Shown in pieces: positions 10,526 to 19,646 of a DNA stretch of 64,000 nucleotides. The DNA is from Streptomyces venezuelae (GTDB lineage Bacteria > Actinomycetota > Actinomycetes > Streptomycetales > Streptomycetaceae), in the NCBI RefSeq assembly GCF_008642275.1, contig NZ_CP029189.1, positions 2,588,001 to 2,652,000 on the forward strand, read 5' to 3'. How positions within the stretch are numbered: the first letter of the stretch is position 1; the number at the start of each line of letters is the position of its first letter. The notes under the pieces were generated by a model. That model made no database searches. It saw nothing but the letters and a program-made list of their open reading frames with translations, and was not told the DNA's origin. The translations under genes were made by a program, and so were the position numbers.

Positions 10526-11428
10526 TCACCGCCGGGCCGAGGCCACCTCGCGCAAGGCCGCCAGGACGTGGGACAGCGCGGGAGCGGACTCGGCTCCGCG
10601 GCGGACCGCCGCGATCACGTGCCGGGTCGGGCGGTCCCGCGACAGCACCCGGACGGCCACGCCCGAGGCGCGGCTCGACACCATCCGGGGAACCAGCGCC
10701 ACGCCCATCCCCGCCTCGACCATGGCCAGGATGGCCGTCCAGCCCGAGGCCGAGTGGGCCTGTTCGGGGACGAAGCCCGCCGCCTCGCACGCGCCCCGGG
10801 CGATCTCCGACCACGGACCGCTGCCCCCGTAGATCCACGCGTCCCCGGACAGGTCCGCCAGCCGCAGCTCCGCCGTGTCCCGCAGGGGGTGCCCCGGCGG
10901 GAGCGCCACGTCCAGCGGGTCCTCCATCAGCGTGACGCGCGTGTACCGCCGGTCCCGCGCGGTCGGGGCATGGGCGGCGAGGGACAGCGCCAGGTCCACG
11001 CCCCCGGCCGAGAGGAGCTCGTAGGCCTCCGCGGCCTCCGTCTCGCGGACCCGGACCTCCACCCCGGGGTGGGTCCGCCGCAGTTCGGCCACCGCCGGGA
11101 CCACCAGCGCGGGCACGGCGGTGGAGAAGGCCCCCACCCGTACCTCCCCCGCGTCCCCGGCCAGGTATCCGGCCAGTTCCGCGTCGGCCCGCTCCAGCTG
11201 CGCGAAGACCGCCTCCGTGTGCCGCAGGACGAGGTGGGCCGCGTCGGTGAGCCGCACCCGGCGCCCCTCGGCCTCCAGCAGTACCACGCCCAGTTGCCGG
11301 GCCAGGTTCGTCAGTTGCTGCGAAACGGCCGAGGGCGTCATGTGCAGCGCCTCGGCCGTTCTGGTCACGGTCCCCTGTTCGGCGAGGGTCCGCAGGATCC
11401 GCAGCTTCTTGATGTCCCACTCGGTCAT
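10526..11428 (-). CDS. LysR-family transcriptional regulator
   Basis: A 300-residue LysR regulator. The N-terminal winged helix-turn-helix reads LRILRTLAEQGTVTRTAEAL then MTPSAVSQQLTNLARQLG. The effector domain begins near VRVGAFSTAVPALVVPAV. ATG 11428 gives the usual family N-terminus MTEWDIKKLRI; a GTG at 11452 would overlap the upstream gene. It starts 10 nt after the stop of the EamA gene at 11439-12368, on the same strand, so it is probably cotranscribed with that transporter and may regulate the cluster. Neither start has a strong ribosome site, suggesting coupling. The ligand is unknown. Confidence 0.88.
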   Translation of the reverse strand: MTEWDIKKLRILRTLAEQGTVTRTAEALHMTPSAVSQQLTNLARQLGVVLLEAEGRRVRLTDAAHLVLRHTEAVFAQLERADAELAGYLAGDAGEVRVGAFSTAVPALVVPAVAELRRTHPGVEVRVRETEAAEAYELLSAGGVDLALSLAAHAPTARDRRYTRVTLMEDPLDVALPPGHPLRDTAELRLADLSGDAWIYGGSGPWSEIARGACEAAGFVPEQAHSASGWTAILAMVEAGMGVALVPRMVSSRASGVAVRVLSRDRPTRHVIAAVRRGAESAPALSHVLAALREVASARR

Positions 11429-11438
11429 GGGCCCGAAC

Positions 11439-12368
11439 CTACCGCCGGGCACTCCCCAGCCCGACTCCGCCGAGGATGAGCGCCATGCAGAGCAGCTGCG
11501 CCGGTCCGGTCCGCTCGCCCAGCAGCAGGAAGCCGAGTCCGGCCACGCACACCGGCTGGAGGTAGTAGACGACTCCCGCGCGGGCCGCCCCGATCACCGA
11601 GACGGCCCTGTTCCAGGCGAAGAAGGCGACGGCCGAGGAGAACACCCCGACGTACAGCAGCGGTCCGACGGTCCCGGTGGTGACCTCGAAGCCGCCCTGG
11701 ACGGCTACGGAGACGGCGTAGGCGGGTGCCAGCATCAGCGCGCCGAGCACGAAGGTGGTGATCAGGAAGGCGAGTCCGCCGAGTTCGGCGGGCTTGCGCC
11801 TCAGCAGGGCGCTGTACGTGGCGAAGGAGAGGGCGGCGGCGAACATCCACAGGTCTCCGGCGCCGAAGTCGAAGCCGATCGAGCCGTCCCCGACGAGCAG
11901 CAGCACCCCGAGGGCGGCGAGCAGGATGCCGAAGGTCCGCCGGGCTCCGAGCCGTTCGCCGCCGAGGCGGGCGTAGAGCGCCATGATCACGGGCGAGGCG
12001 GCCATGATCATGCCCATGTTGGAGGCGGAGGTGGTCAGTCCGGCCTGGTGCACGAGCGTGTTGTAGAGGGCGACGCCGAACAGCGAGGCGAGGGCGACGA
12101 AGCCGAGGTGCCGCCGGATCAGGGCCCGCTGCTGCCAGGCCTGGCGGGCGGCGAAGGGGGCGACGGCGAGCAGGGCGACGATCCAGCGCCAGAAGACCGC
12201 CTGGACGGGTGGGACGGTCTCGGCCATGCCCCGGGTGGCGACGAAGCTGCCGGACCAGACGACCGTCGCGAGCAGGGCCAGGAGCACGCCGATCCCGGCG
12301 GCACCCTTCCTCGTGGTGCTGCCGGGATCGGCTTGCGAGACGGTACGGACGCGGTCCATGACGGCCAC
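11439..12368 (-). CDS. EamA-family (DMT) exporter
   Basis: A 309-residue integral membrane protein with about ten hydrophobic helices arranged as two EamA repeats (for example GVLLALLATVVWSGSFVATR and LWMFAAALSFATYSALLRRK). Members export amino acids or drugs. The GTG at 12368 has GGAG about 10 nt upstream; ATG 12359, three codons in, is the alternative. It lies 41 bp after a second EamA gene and just before the LysR gene. The substrate cannot be told from sequence. Confidence 0.87.
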   Translation of the reverse strand: MAVMDRVRTVSQADPGSTTRKGAAGIGVLLALLATVVWSGSFVATRGMAETVPPVQAVFWRWIVALLAVAPFAARQAWQQRALIRRHLGFVALASLFGVALYNTLVHQAGLTTSASNMGMIMAASPVIMALYARLGGERLGARRTFGILLAALGVLLLVGDGSIGFDFGAGDLWMFAAALSFATYSALLRRKPAELGGLAFLITTFVLGALMLAPAYAVSVAVQGGFEVTTGTVGPLLYVGVFSSAVAFFAWNRAVSVIGAARAGVVYYLQPVCVAGLGFLLLGERTGPAQLLCMALILGGVGLGSARR

Positions 12369-12409
12369 TGTGGGTCTGCTCCTCGGGGTGGGCTGGTGGT
12401 ACGTGGGAC

Positions 12410-13342
12410 CTACCGTCGCACCGCCCCATCCGTCAGGTCCATCGAAATGTTCTGATCGTTCTTTTCAGGAGAACTGAACGGTTTGGGGGTGCGCGCGGCC
12501 GCCAGCTGCCCGGCGACGGTGGCTCCGAAAGCGATCGCCATCCCGACGAGCTGTACCGGCGACAGCGCCTGACCGAGGGCGGCCCAGCCGATGACGGCGG
12601 CGGTGAGCGGGGAGAGCGGGCCGAGCAGGGTGACCGAGGTGGCGCTGAGGGCGCCGATGCCGCGGAACCAGAGCCAGTACGCGATTCCGGTGTTGATCAG
12701 CATCATGTAGCCGTAGCCGAGGAGGGCCTTGCCGTCGAGGGCGGGCGGGGCGCCTTCCACGAGGGCGGCGACGGGGATGATGAACAGCCCGCCCGCGGTG
12801 AGCTGCCACCCGGTCATCGCCAGCGGGCCCACACCCTCGGGGCGGCCCCAGCGCTTGGTCATCACGGTGCCGGCGCCCATGGAGGCGGAGGAGACCACAC
12901 CGGCGAGGATGCCGACCGCATCGAGCCGGGCCTCGGCGGTCAGGACGACCATGCTCACGCCGAACGCCCCGACGACGGCGGCCAGTACGGTGCGCAGGCT
13001 CGCCCGCTCCCCGAGCAGGAGCGCGGCCAGCCCCACGACGAACAGCGGGCCGGCGGCGCCCAGGACGGCCGCGACCCCGCCGGGGAGCCGGTAGGCGGAG
13101 AGGAACAGCAGGGGGAAGAAGGCGCCGATGTTGAGGATGCCGAGCACGGCGGACTTCCACCACCACTGACCCTTCGGCAGGGTGCGGGCCAGGGCGGTCA
13201 GCAGCAGTCCGGCGGGCAGGGCCCGCATGACCCCGGTGAACAGCGGCCGGTCGGGCGGCAGCAGTTCGGTGGCCACGGCGTAGGTGGAGCCCCAGGAGAC
13301 GGGGGCGAGTGCGGTCAGGGCGACGGTGGCTAAACGCTTCAT
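12410..13342 (-). CDS. EamA-family (DMT) exporter
   Basis: A 310-residue ten-helix DMT transporter beginning MKRLATVALTALAPVSWGSTY. The STYAVATELLPPDRP motif and the second repeat (GLLALTGWQLTAGG-like: PLAMTGWQLTAGG) match the YedA/RhaT-like EamA subgroup. AGGAG sits nine bases before ATG 13342. The hydrophilic C-tail (KPFSSPEKNDQNISMD) is cytoplasmic. It is the first gene of the leftward cluster and is divergent from a MarR gene across a perfect palindrome, so MarR control is likely. It is only distantly similar to the EamA protein next to it. Confidence 0.88.
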   Translation of the reverse strand: MKRLATVALTALAPVSWGSTYAVATELLPPDRPLFTGVMRALPAGLLLTALARTLPKGQWWWKSAVLGILNIGAFFPLLFLSAYRLPGGVAAVLGAAGPLFVVGLAALLLGERASLRTVLAAVVGAFGVSMVVLTAEARLDAVGILAGVVSSASMGAGTVMTKRWGRPEGVGPLAMTGWQLTAGGLFIIPVAALVEGAPPALDGKALLGYGYMMLINTGIAYWLWFRGIGALSATSVTLLGPLSPLTAAVIGWAALGQALSPVQLVGMAIAFGATVAGQLAAARTPKPFSSPEKNDQNISMDLTDGAVRR

Positions 13343-13426
13343 GGCGGGTGGCTCCTGGATCGGACGAGGGGAAGCGGGCGGGAGGTCCGGCGTTCCGGCG
13401 CGGCCTCTCCCCCGAACTCGACTGCT

Positions 13427-13456
13427 GATAAGTAGCTTACCGCTAAGCTACTTATC
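13427..13456. promoter_or_regulatory. Perfect 30-bp palindrome, MarR operator candidate
   Basis: The 13-bp arm GATAAGTAGCTTA (13427-13439) and its exact complement (13444-13456) are separated by CCGC. Each arm contains its own smaller palindrome, TAAG-TAG-CTTA and TAAG-CTA-CTTA, centred 15 bp apart. It lies in the 164-bp gap between the divergent EamA and MarR genes and is strikingly AT-rich for this genome. Binding by the adjacent MarR protein is inferred. Confidence 0.8.
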
Positions 13457-13506
13457 GTCAAGCAACTTTCTTGCGAGCAGTCTCGGGGAAGCCGGATACT
13501 GCACGC

Positions 13507-13998
13507 ATGAGTGACGACAAGGACGCCGTGGACGCGATCACGGCCCAGTGGTTCGCCGTGCGCCCCGATCTCGAAACGGCTCCCATGGCCGTCTTCGGAC
13601 GCATCTACCGGATCGCCAAGGGCATGGGCGACGCGATCGAGCAGTGCTACGCGCGCTATGGCATCTCGCGCGGCGAGTTCGACGTCGTGGCGACGCTGCG
13701 CCGGTCGGGCGAGCCGTACACGCTCTCGCCCCGGCAGCTGTCGGCCACCCTCATGCTCACCACGGGCGGCATGACCGGGCGTCTGGACAAGCTGGAGAAG
13801 GCCGGACTGCTCTGCCGCAAGCCCGATCCGCACGACCGGCGGGGGCTCCAGGTGACGATCACCGACCGCGGCCTGGCCCTCGTCGACGAGGCCGTCGGCG
13901 CCGGTCTGGAAGTACAGCGTGCCGCGCTCACCGGGCTGAGCGACGAAGAGGTCGGCGTGCTCACCGGCCTGCTCCGCCGGCTCCTGGCCGCCGTCTGA
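13507..13998 (+). CDS. MarR-family transcriptional regulator
   Basis: A 163-residue MarR regulator. The winged-helix part runs through YGISRGEFDVVATLRRSG, SPRQLSATLMLTTGGMTGRL and DKLEKAGLLCRKPDPHDRRG, which is the classic recognition helix and wing. MarR dimers usually repress neighbouring exporter genes and release on binding small phenolic ligands. ATG 13507 begins MSDDKDAVDA; a TTG at 13471 is less likely. The gene faces away from an EamA exporter with a palindromic operator candidate between them. A long hairpin follows the stop. Confidence 0.92.
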   Translation: MSDDKDAVDAITAQWFAVRPDLETAPMAVFGRIYRIAKGMGDAIEQCYARYGISRGEFDVVATLRRSGEPYTLSPRQLSATLMLTTGGMTGRLDKLEKAGLLCRKPDPHDRRGLQVTITDRGLALVDEAVGAGLEVQRAALTGLSDEEVGVLTGLLRRLLAAV

Positions 13999-14009
13999 GG
14001 ACACGACAA

Positions 14010-14065
14010 GGCGCCGGGGGGCGTCGCACGGCCGAATCGAATCGGCGGTGCGGACCCCCGGCGCC
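14010..14065. terminator. Long hairpin between MarR gene and small membrane protein gene
   Basis: GGCGCCGGGGG (14010-14020) pairs with 14055-14065. Inside, CGCAC/GTGCG and GCCGA/TCGGC continue the stem around an ATCGAA-containing loop, giving an almost unbroken stem of over 20 bp. It lies between convergent stop codons. Confidence 0.85.
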
Positions 14066-14107
14066 CGGGAAGGTCTGCCGGTCCCGGCCCCGTGGGGCCG
14101 GGCCGGA

Positions 14108-14347
14108 TCAGGCCTGCTTCTGCTTGCGGTCCGACTTGTCGAGGACCATCACGAGACCGATGATGCCCAGGAAGATCACCAGGGGCAGGGCCACGTACAG
14201 GCCGACCGTCTCGCCGATGCTCAGGCCCGGACCCGGGTCGTCACCGTCGTCGCGGGTGAGCGCGAGGGCGGGAGACGTCATCAGCAGCATCATCAGCGCG
14301 GTTCCGGCCGTGACGGCGCCGGCGCGCAGAGCGTTCTTCTTGTCCAC
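14108..14347 (-). CDS. Small membrane protein with signal sequence
   Basis: A 79-residue protein, too short to be obvious but clearly organised. It has a lysine-bearing n-region (VDKKNALRAG), a first hydrophobic segment ending SPALALT that looks like a signal peptide, a short acidic linker (DDGDDPGPG), a second hydrophobic helix (VGLYVALPLVIFLGIIGLVM) and a basic tail KSDRKQKQA. That gives a type I arrangement with the linker outside. GTG 14347 is the start; the ribosome site is weak. It lies 20 bp downstream of malQ on the same strand and may be cotranscribed. Function unknown. Confidence 0.75.
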   Translation of the reverse strand: MDKKNALRAGAVTAGTALMMLLMTSPALALTRDDGDDPGPGLSIGETVGLYVALPLVIFLGIIGLVMVLDKSDRKQKQA

Positions 14348-14367
14348 GGTGCAAACGTAGCGAACAC

Positions 14368-16365
14368 CTAAACGGGGCGCGCGCCCGGGGGTGCCGTACG
14401 AGGTCGCACGCCCTCCCCCACCGCGCTCAGCAGGGCGTTCGCCCGGGGCGAGGACACCAGTTCCTCCAGCGTCAGGGGCCTGCCCGAGGCATCGGCGACC
14501 GGCAGCCGCCAGTTGGGGTACTGGTCCCAGGTGCCCGGCAGGTTCTGCGGCCGCCGGTCCCCCACCGCGTCCGGCAGCCACACGCCGACCAGCCGCGCGG
14601 GGGTGCGCAGCAGGAAGGCGTACAGGGCCCGTACGGCGGCCTCCTCGCCCTTGGTGTCCAGCCCCAGCCCGTCCAGCAGCTCCAGCCACTCGGCGGTGTC
14701 GGCGGCGTCCTCGGCGCGCTCCAGCTCGGCCGGGCGGGTCAGCAGGCCGAGCCGGTCGCGCAGTTCCACATGGCCCCCGGCGAGCTTGGCGGCCGTGGGC
14801 GGCAGGTCGTGCGTGGTGACGGTGGCCAGGCAGTCGGCCCGCCAGGCCTGCGGGGCCAGCGGGTCCCCGCCGCCGTCCCAGTCCCGCTCGAACCAGAGCA
14901 CCGAGGTGCCGAGCACCCCGCGCCGGGCCAGTTCCCGGCGGACCCGCGGCTCCACCGTCCCGAGGTCCTCGCCGATGACCAGCGCGCCCGCCCGGTGGGC
15001 CTCCAGGACCAGGATCGCCAGCATGGCCTCGCCGTCGTAGCTGACGTACGCCCCCTCCGCGGGCGGGGTCCCCTCCGGGATCCACCAGAGCCGGAACAGC
15101 CCCATCACGTGGTCGATCCGCAGGGCGCCCGCGTAGCGGAACACCCCGCGCAGCAAGGAGCGGAAGGGGGCGTAGCCGGTGGCGGCCAGCACGTCGGGGC
15201 GCCACGGGGGCAGCCCCCAGTCCTGGCCGCGCGCGTTGAAGGCGTCCGGCGGCGCGCCGACCGAGATGTACCGGGCGTAGCAGGACGATCCCCAGACGTC
15301 GGAGCCCTGCGGGTGCACCCCGACGGCGAGGTCGTGGACGATGCCGACCGTCATGCCGGCCTCGCGCGCGGCCCGCTGCGCGGCGGCGAGCTGGCCGTCC
15401 GTCAGCCAGACCAGCCAGCGGTGGAAATCGCTGCGCTCCTTCGGGTCCTCCTCCCCCGCCTGCCCGGCGCACCAGACGGCGTGCACGTCCAGCGGAGCGC
15501 CCTGTTCGGCGCGGAACGCCTGGTAGGCGGCTTCGCGTTCGGGCGTGCGCGGTACGGCGTACAGCAGCTCCAGGGCCGCTCGCTTGAGTTCCCAGACGGC
15601 GTCGCGGTCGATCAGCGCCCCCTTCTCCAGGACCTGGCGGCGCAGTTCGCCGCCCCGTGCGGCGAGCTCGTCGAGAGCGGCGCGGTCGGGGCAGTCGGCG
15701 TACTCGGGGACGTCCTCGATCCGCAGGTGGACCGGGTCCGGGAAGCGCCGCGAGGACGGCCGGTACGGGGACGGGTCGGTCGGGTCCCCGGGCACGGCCG
15801 CGTGCAGCGGGTTGACCTGGATGAACCCGGCGCCGTGGGTACGGCCCGCCCAGCGCGCGAGCTCCGCGAGGTCGCCGAGGTCACCCATGCCCCAGGAACG
15901 CCCGGAAAGCAGGGAGTAGAGCTGGACGAGCAGCCCGTGGGCCCGCTCGGGCGCGGCCGGAGCCCGCTCCGGGGCGACGACCAGGGTGGCCTCGGCGCTG
16001 CGCCCGTCCGGCGCCTCCGCGATGAGCCGGTGGACGCCCAACGGCAGAGCGGGGCCCCACGCGAGCTCCTCCCCCGTCTCCTCGGCCACCACCCGCACCC
16101 GGGTGCCCGGGGGCAGCCCGGCGGGCTCCGGAGCCATCCGTTCCCCCTGCCAGAGCACCACCGTGGGCGGCAGCAGCCGCCCGGCCGCCTCCCGGGCGGC
16201 GGACTCGGCGCACACCCGGATGCTCTCCGCGTCGTCGGTGACCACCCCCAGCAGCCCGAGGACCGCCTTGACGGTGGTCTCCGGCACCGGGACGGTGACG
16301 TCGGCGGCGGGCCGGTAGTCGGTGGCGACGCCGTACTGGGCAGCGAGCCGGGCCAGGTCGTCCAT
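14368..16365 (-). CDS. malQ: 4-alpha-glucanotransferase (amylomaltase, GH77)
   Basis: A 665-residue cytoplasmic GH77 enzyme moving alpha-1,4-glucan segments between maltooligosaccharides, part of maltodextrin/glycogen use. The three catalytic acids are visible: the nucleophile in RIDHVMG (D418), the acid/base in VIGEDLG (E466) and the transition-state Asp in THDLPP (D520). An N-terminal extension of about 150 residues typical of long actinobacterial MalQ precedes the barrel. ATG 16365 follows AAGGAG at 9 nt; an ATG at 16395 is less likely. Hydrolysis/transfer substrates are inferred from the family. Confidence 0.95.
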   Translation of the reverse strand: MDDLARLAAQYGVATDYRPAADVTVPVPETTVKAVLGLLGVVTDDAESIRVCAESAAREAAGRLLPPTVVLWQGERMAPEPAGLPPGTRVRVVAEETGEELAWGPALPLGVHRLIAEAPDGRSAEATLVVAPERAPAAPERAHGLLVQLYSLLSGRSWGMGDLGDLAELARWAGRTHGAGFIQVNPLHAAVPGDPTDPSPYRPSSRRFPDPVHLRIEDVPEYADCPDRAALDELAARGGELRRQVLEKGALIDRDAVWELKRAALELLYAVPRTPEREAAYQAFRAEQGAPLDVHAVWCAGQAGEEDPKERSDFHRWLVWLTDGQLAAAQRAAREAGMTVGIVHDLAVGVHPQGSDVWGSSCYARYISVGAPPDAFNARGQDWGLPPWRPDVLAATGYAPFRSLLRGVFRYAGALRIDHVMGLFRLWWIPEGTPPAEGAYVSYDGEAMLAILVLEAHRAGALVIGEDLGTVEPRVRRELARRGVLGTSVLWFERDWDGGGDPLAPQAWRADCLATVTTHDLPPTAAKLAGGHVELRDRLGLLTRPAELERAEDAADTAEWLELLDGLGLDTKGEEAAVRALYAFLLRTPARLVGVWLPDAVGDRRPQNLPGTWDQYPNWRLPVADASGRPLTLEELVSSPRANALLSAVGEGVRPRTAPPGARPV

Positions 16366-16609
16366 CTGCGGGCGCTCCTTCGTGCGTGCGGGCATCGGGG
16401 CATGAGGATGAGTCAGAAGACTGGGGCACAAGGGTGGTTCACGAGGGTGGGACGCCGCCGGGGAACAACGCGTCCATACCCACTCGGAGGCACCGCATTC
16501 CTGTCGCATCCGGGGCAGATCACCCACCCGCATTGACACTCCAGCCGCACGGATGGTGGGCTCAGGCTCATTCGTACGAGTGGGGGATGTTTCGGGACGG
16601 GGAGGCTCC

Positions 16610-19600
16610 GTGCAGCTCAGGGGTAGGAGGCGGAACACCGCTGCCGCTGTGGCGGTGATCGGCACGCTGCTGGGCGGCGCCGTGTCCTCCGCGCCGCCCG
16701 GGACCTTCGCGGCGCCCACCACACCGGACCGGCCCGCGCCCGGAGCGGGCCCCGGAGCGACCCCCGTGACGGCCGTGGCCGGGCCGGTGCTCGACCCGGG
16801 TGCCGATACGCCTCGCACGGCCTCCGAGGGGCCCGCCGTGTGGCCCCGGCCGCAGTCGATGGCCGCCGATCCGGCACGCGAGCTGCAGCTGGGCACCGAG
16901 GCCGTACTCGTCGCGGCGCCCGACGCCGACCCGTACGCGGTCGCGGTGGTGCGCGACGCCCTGCGCGAGGCGGGCGTACGGACCGTGCGCGAGCAGGCCC
17001 CCGGCGCCCCCCTGCCCGCACGGGGCACCGTCGTAAGGCTCCAGGACGCGGACGCGGAGCAGGCGCTGCGGGCGCTGGGCGCGGCCGCGCCGTCGGACCT
17101 CCCGGCCGGGGGCTACCGGCTGGCCGCGGGCCGCCATGCCGGACGGGACACGATCGCGCTGGCCGGCATGGGCGCGGAAGGACTCTTCCACGCGGCTCAG
17201 ACGCTGCGCCAGCTCCTCGCCACGGGCGGCGGGAAGATGCCCGGCGTCCTGGTGCGCGACTGGCCGGCCGCACCGGTACGCGGAATCACCGAGGGCTTCT
17301 ACGGGCAGCCGTGGACCCGGGAACAGCGCCTCGCCCAGCTGGACTTCATGGGCCGCACCAAGCAGAACCGGCTGCTCATAGCGCCCGGCGACGACCCGTA
17401 CCGCACGACGGCCTGGCGCCAGGACTACCCGCAGGAGCAGCAGGCGGAGTTCCGCGCGCTGGCCGAACGGGCCCGCGCCAACCAGGTCGTCCTGGCCTGG
17501 GCGGTGACCCCCGGGCAGTCGATGTGCCTGTCCTCCGAGGCGGACCGGGCGGCACTGGCGCGCAAGCTCGACGCGATGTGGGACCTCGGCTTCCGGGCCT
17601 TCCAGGTGCAGTTCCAGGACGTCAGCTACTCCGAGTGGGGCTGCAAGGCCGACCGGGAGCGCTACGGGAAGGGGCCGGCGGCGGCCGCGAAGGCGCACGC
17701 GGAGGTCGCGGGCGGACTGGCCTCGCACCTGGCCACCCGGTATCCGGGAGCACCCGCGCTGTCGCTGCTGCCGACGGAGTACTACCAGGAAGGGGCCACG
17801 ACCTACCGGACGGCCCTGGCGGGTGCACTGGACCCGCGGGTGGAGGTGGCCTGGACGGGCGTCGGCGTGGTGCCGCGCACCATCACGGGCAAGGAGCTGG
17901 CCGGGGCGCGCTCCGCCCTGGGACACCCGCTGATCACCATGGACAACTACCCGGTGAACGACTGGGATCCGGGCCGGATCTTCCTCGGCCCGTACGCCGG
18001 CCGCGAGCCGGCGGTGGCGGGCGGTTCGGCGGCACTGCTGGCCAACGCGATGCCGCAGGGCACCCTGTCGCGGATCCCGCTCTTCACGGCGGCGGACTTC
18101 GCGTGGAATCCGCGCGGCTACCGGCCCGGCGAGTCCTGGGCGGCGGCGGTGCGGGAGCTGACGGGCTCCGACCCGCGCACGCGCCAGGCCGTGGCGGCGC
18201 TCGCCGGGAACACCGCGTCGTCCGGGCTCAAGCAGGAGGAGTCGGCGTACCTGAAGCCGCTGGTCGAGCAGTTCTGGAAGGCCCGCGCCGCGGGCGATCC
18301 GGCGGCCGGGACCGAGCTGCGCAAGGCGTTCACGGTCCTGCGGGAAGCCAAGGACCGGCTGCCCGCCCTGGCCGGCGAGGCGGGTCCCTGGCTGGACCGC
18401 CTGGCGCGCTACGGGACGGCGGGCGAGCTGGCGGTGGACGTCCTGCAGGCCCAGGCCCGCGGGGACGGGACGGCCGCGTGGCAGGCCTCCCGCGCCCTGG
18501 CCGAGGTCCGGGCGGCGCTGGCGCAGCCGGGACCGGCCCGGGTGGACAAGGCCGTCCTGGACCCGTTCCTGACCAAGGCGGTGGCCGAGGCCGACGCCTG
18601 GACCGGTGTCAGCCGGCAGACCGGCACGGTGACGAAGGAGGCCGAGGCCTGGACCGTACGGCTGGACGCCCCGCGCCCGGTGTCGGCGGTGACCGTGATG
18701 ACCGACCCGCTTCCGGCGGGGGCGCGGGGCGCCGTGGTGGAGGCGCACGTACCGGGCGAGGGCTGGCGCAAGATCGCCGGCGCCGCGGCCTCGGGCTGGA
18801 CCCAGGTGGAGACGCCGGGGCTGAGCGCGGACGCGGTGCGGCTGTCCTGGGCCGGGGCCGGGTCCGCGCCCAAGGTGCACCAGGTGGTGCCGTGGTTCGG
18901 GGACGGGCCGCGGGCCCGCTTCGAGCTCGCCGGCGGGGCCGCGGCCGACGCCGAGATCGGCGGAGCCGCGCAGAAACTCTCGGCGGAGCTGTCCGCGCTG
19001 GGTCCGGGCGAGGTCCGCGGCCCGCTGTCGGCGCGGCCGCCGGCGGGCATCGAGGTCCGCCTTCCGCAGACGGCGGTGGCCCCGCGGGGCGGCCAGGTGT
19101 CGATCCCGCTGGAGATCAACGTCGCCCCGGGCACCCCGCCGGGCACCTACCAGGTGCCGGTGACCTTCGACGGGGAGTCGCGCAACCTGACGGTGCGGGC
19201 GGTGCCCCGGACCGGCGGAGCGGATCTGCTGCGGACCGCGCGGGCGTCCTCCTCGGCGAACGAGACCCCCGACTTCCCGGCCTCGGCGGCGGTGGACGGC
19301 TCCCCGGCCACCCGCTGGTCGTCACCGGCGGTGGACGGCGCGTGGTGGCGGGCGGAACTGGCCGCCCCGGCCCGGGTGGGCCGGCTGGAACTGCACTGGC
19401 AGGACGCGCACCCGTCGGCCTACCGGGTGGAGACCTCCGCGGACGGGGTGACCTGGCGCCCGGCGGCGGCCGTGGCGGCCTCCAAGGGCGGCCGCGAGTC
19501 GCTCCGGATGGACGCGCCGGACACCCGCTTCCTGCGGATCACGTGCGACACCCGCGCGACGCGGTACGGCTGCTCCCTCTGGTCGGCGGAGGCCTACGCG

Positions 19601-19612
19601 GTCACCCCGTAG
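16610..19612 (+). CDS. Secreted GH84-type beta-N-acetylglucosaminidase-domain protein
   Basis: A 1000-residue exported protein. The signal peptide (RGRRRNTAAAVAVIGTLLGG) leads to an N-terminal GH84/GH20b-like domain (about 80-220), then the GH84 barrel opening with RGITEGFYGQPWT. A NEW3-like beta domain (GQVSIPLEINVAPGTPPGTY) and a C-terminal F5/8-type C module (SSANETPDFPASAAVDGSPA) follow, suggesting glycan binding. GTG 16610 is preceded by GGGGAGG. The place where active enzymes carry a catalytic Asp-Asp pair reads VQFQDVS here, with Gln336 before Asp337, so activity may be altered. It likely targets GlcNAc-bearing polymers outside the cell. Confidence 0.88.
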   Translation: MQLRGRRRNTAAAVAVIGTLLGGAVSSAPPGTFAAPTTPDRPAPGAGPGATPVTAVAGPVLDPGADTPRTASEGPAVWPRPQSMAADPARELQLGTEAVLVAAPDADPYAVAVVRDALREAGVRTVREQAPGAPLPARGTVVRLQDADAEQALRALGAAAPSDLPAGGYRLAAGRHAGRDTIALAGMGAEGLFHAAQTLRQLLATGGGKMPGVLVRDWPAAPVRGITEGFYGQPWTREQRLAQLDFMGRTKQNRLLIAPGDDPYRTTAWRQDYPQEQQAEFRALAERARANQVVLAWAVTPGQSMCLSSEADRAALARKLDAMWDLGFRAFQVQFQDVSYSEWGCKADRERYGKGPAAAAKAHAEVAGGLASHLATRYPGAPALSLLPTEYYQEGATTYRTALAGALDPRVEVAWTGVGVVPRTITGKELAGARSALGHPLITMDNYPVNDWDPGRIFLGPYAGREPAVAGGSAALLANAMPQGTLSRIPLFTAADFAWNPRGYRPGESWAAAVRELTGSDPRTRQAVAALAGNTASSGLKQEESAYLKPLVEQFWKARAAGDPAAGTELRKAFTVLREAKDRLPALAGEAGPWLDRLARYGTAGELAVDVLQAQARGDGTAAWQASRALAEVRAALAQPGPARVDKAVLDPFLTKAVAEADAWTGVSRQTGTVTKEAEAWTVRLDAPRPVSAVTVMTDPLPAGARGAVVEAHVPGEGWRKIAGAAASGWTQVETPGLSADAVRLSWAGAGSAPKVHQVVPWFGDGPRARFELAGGAAADAEIGGAAQKLSAELSALGPGEVRGPLSARPPAGIEVRLPQTAVAPRGGQVSIPLEINVAPGTPPGTYQVPVTFDGESRNLTVRAVPRTGGADLLRTARASSSANETPDFPASAAVDGSPATRWSSPAVDGAWWRAELAAPARVGRLELHWQDAHPSAYRVETSADGVTWRPAAAVAASKGGRESLRMDAPDTRFLRITCDTRATRYGCSLWSAEAYAVTP

Positions 19613-19646
19613 CCCCCGCCCACCCCGCCGACGTTCGAGGGCGGCG

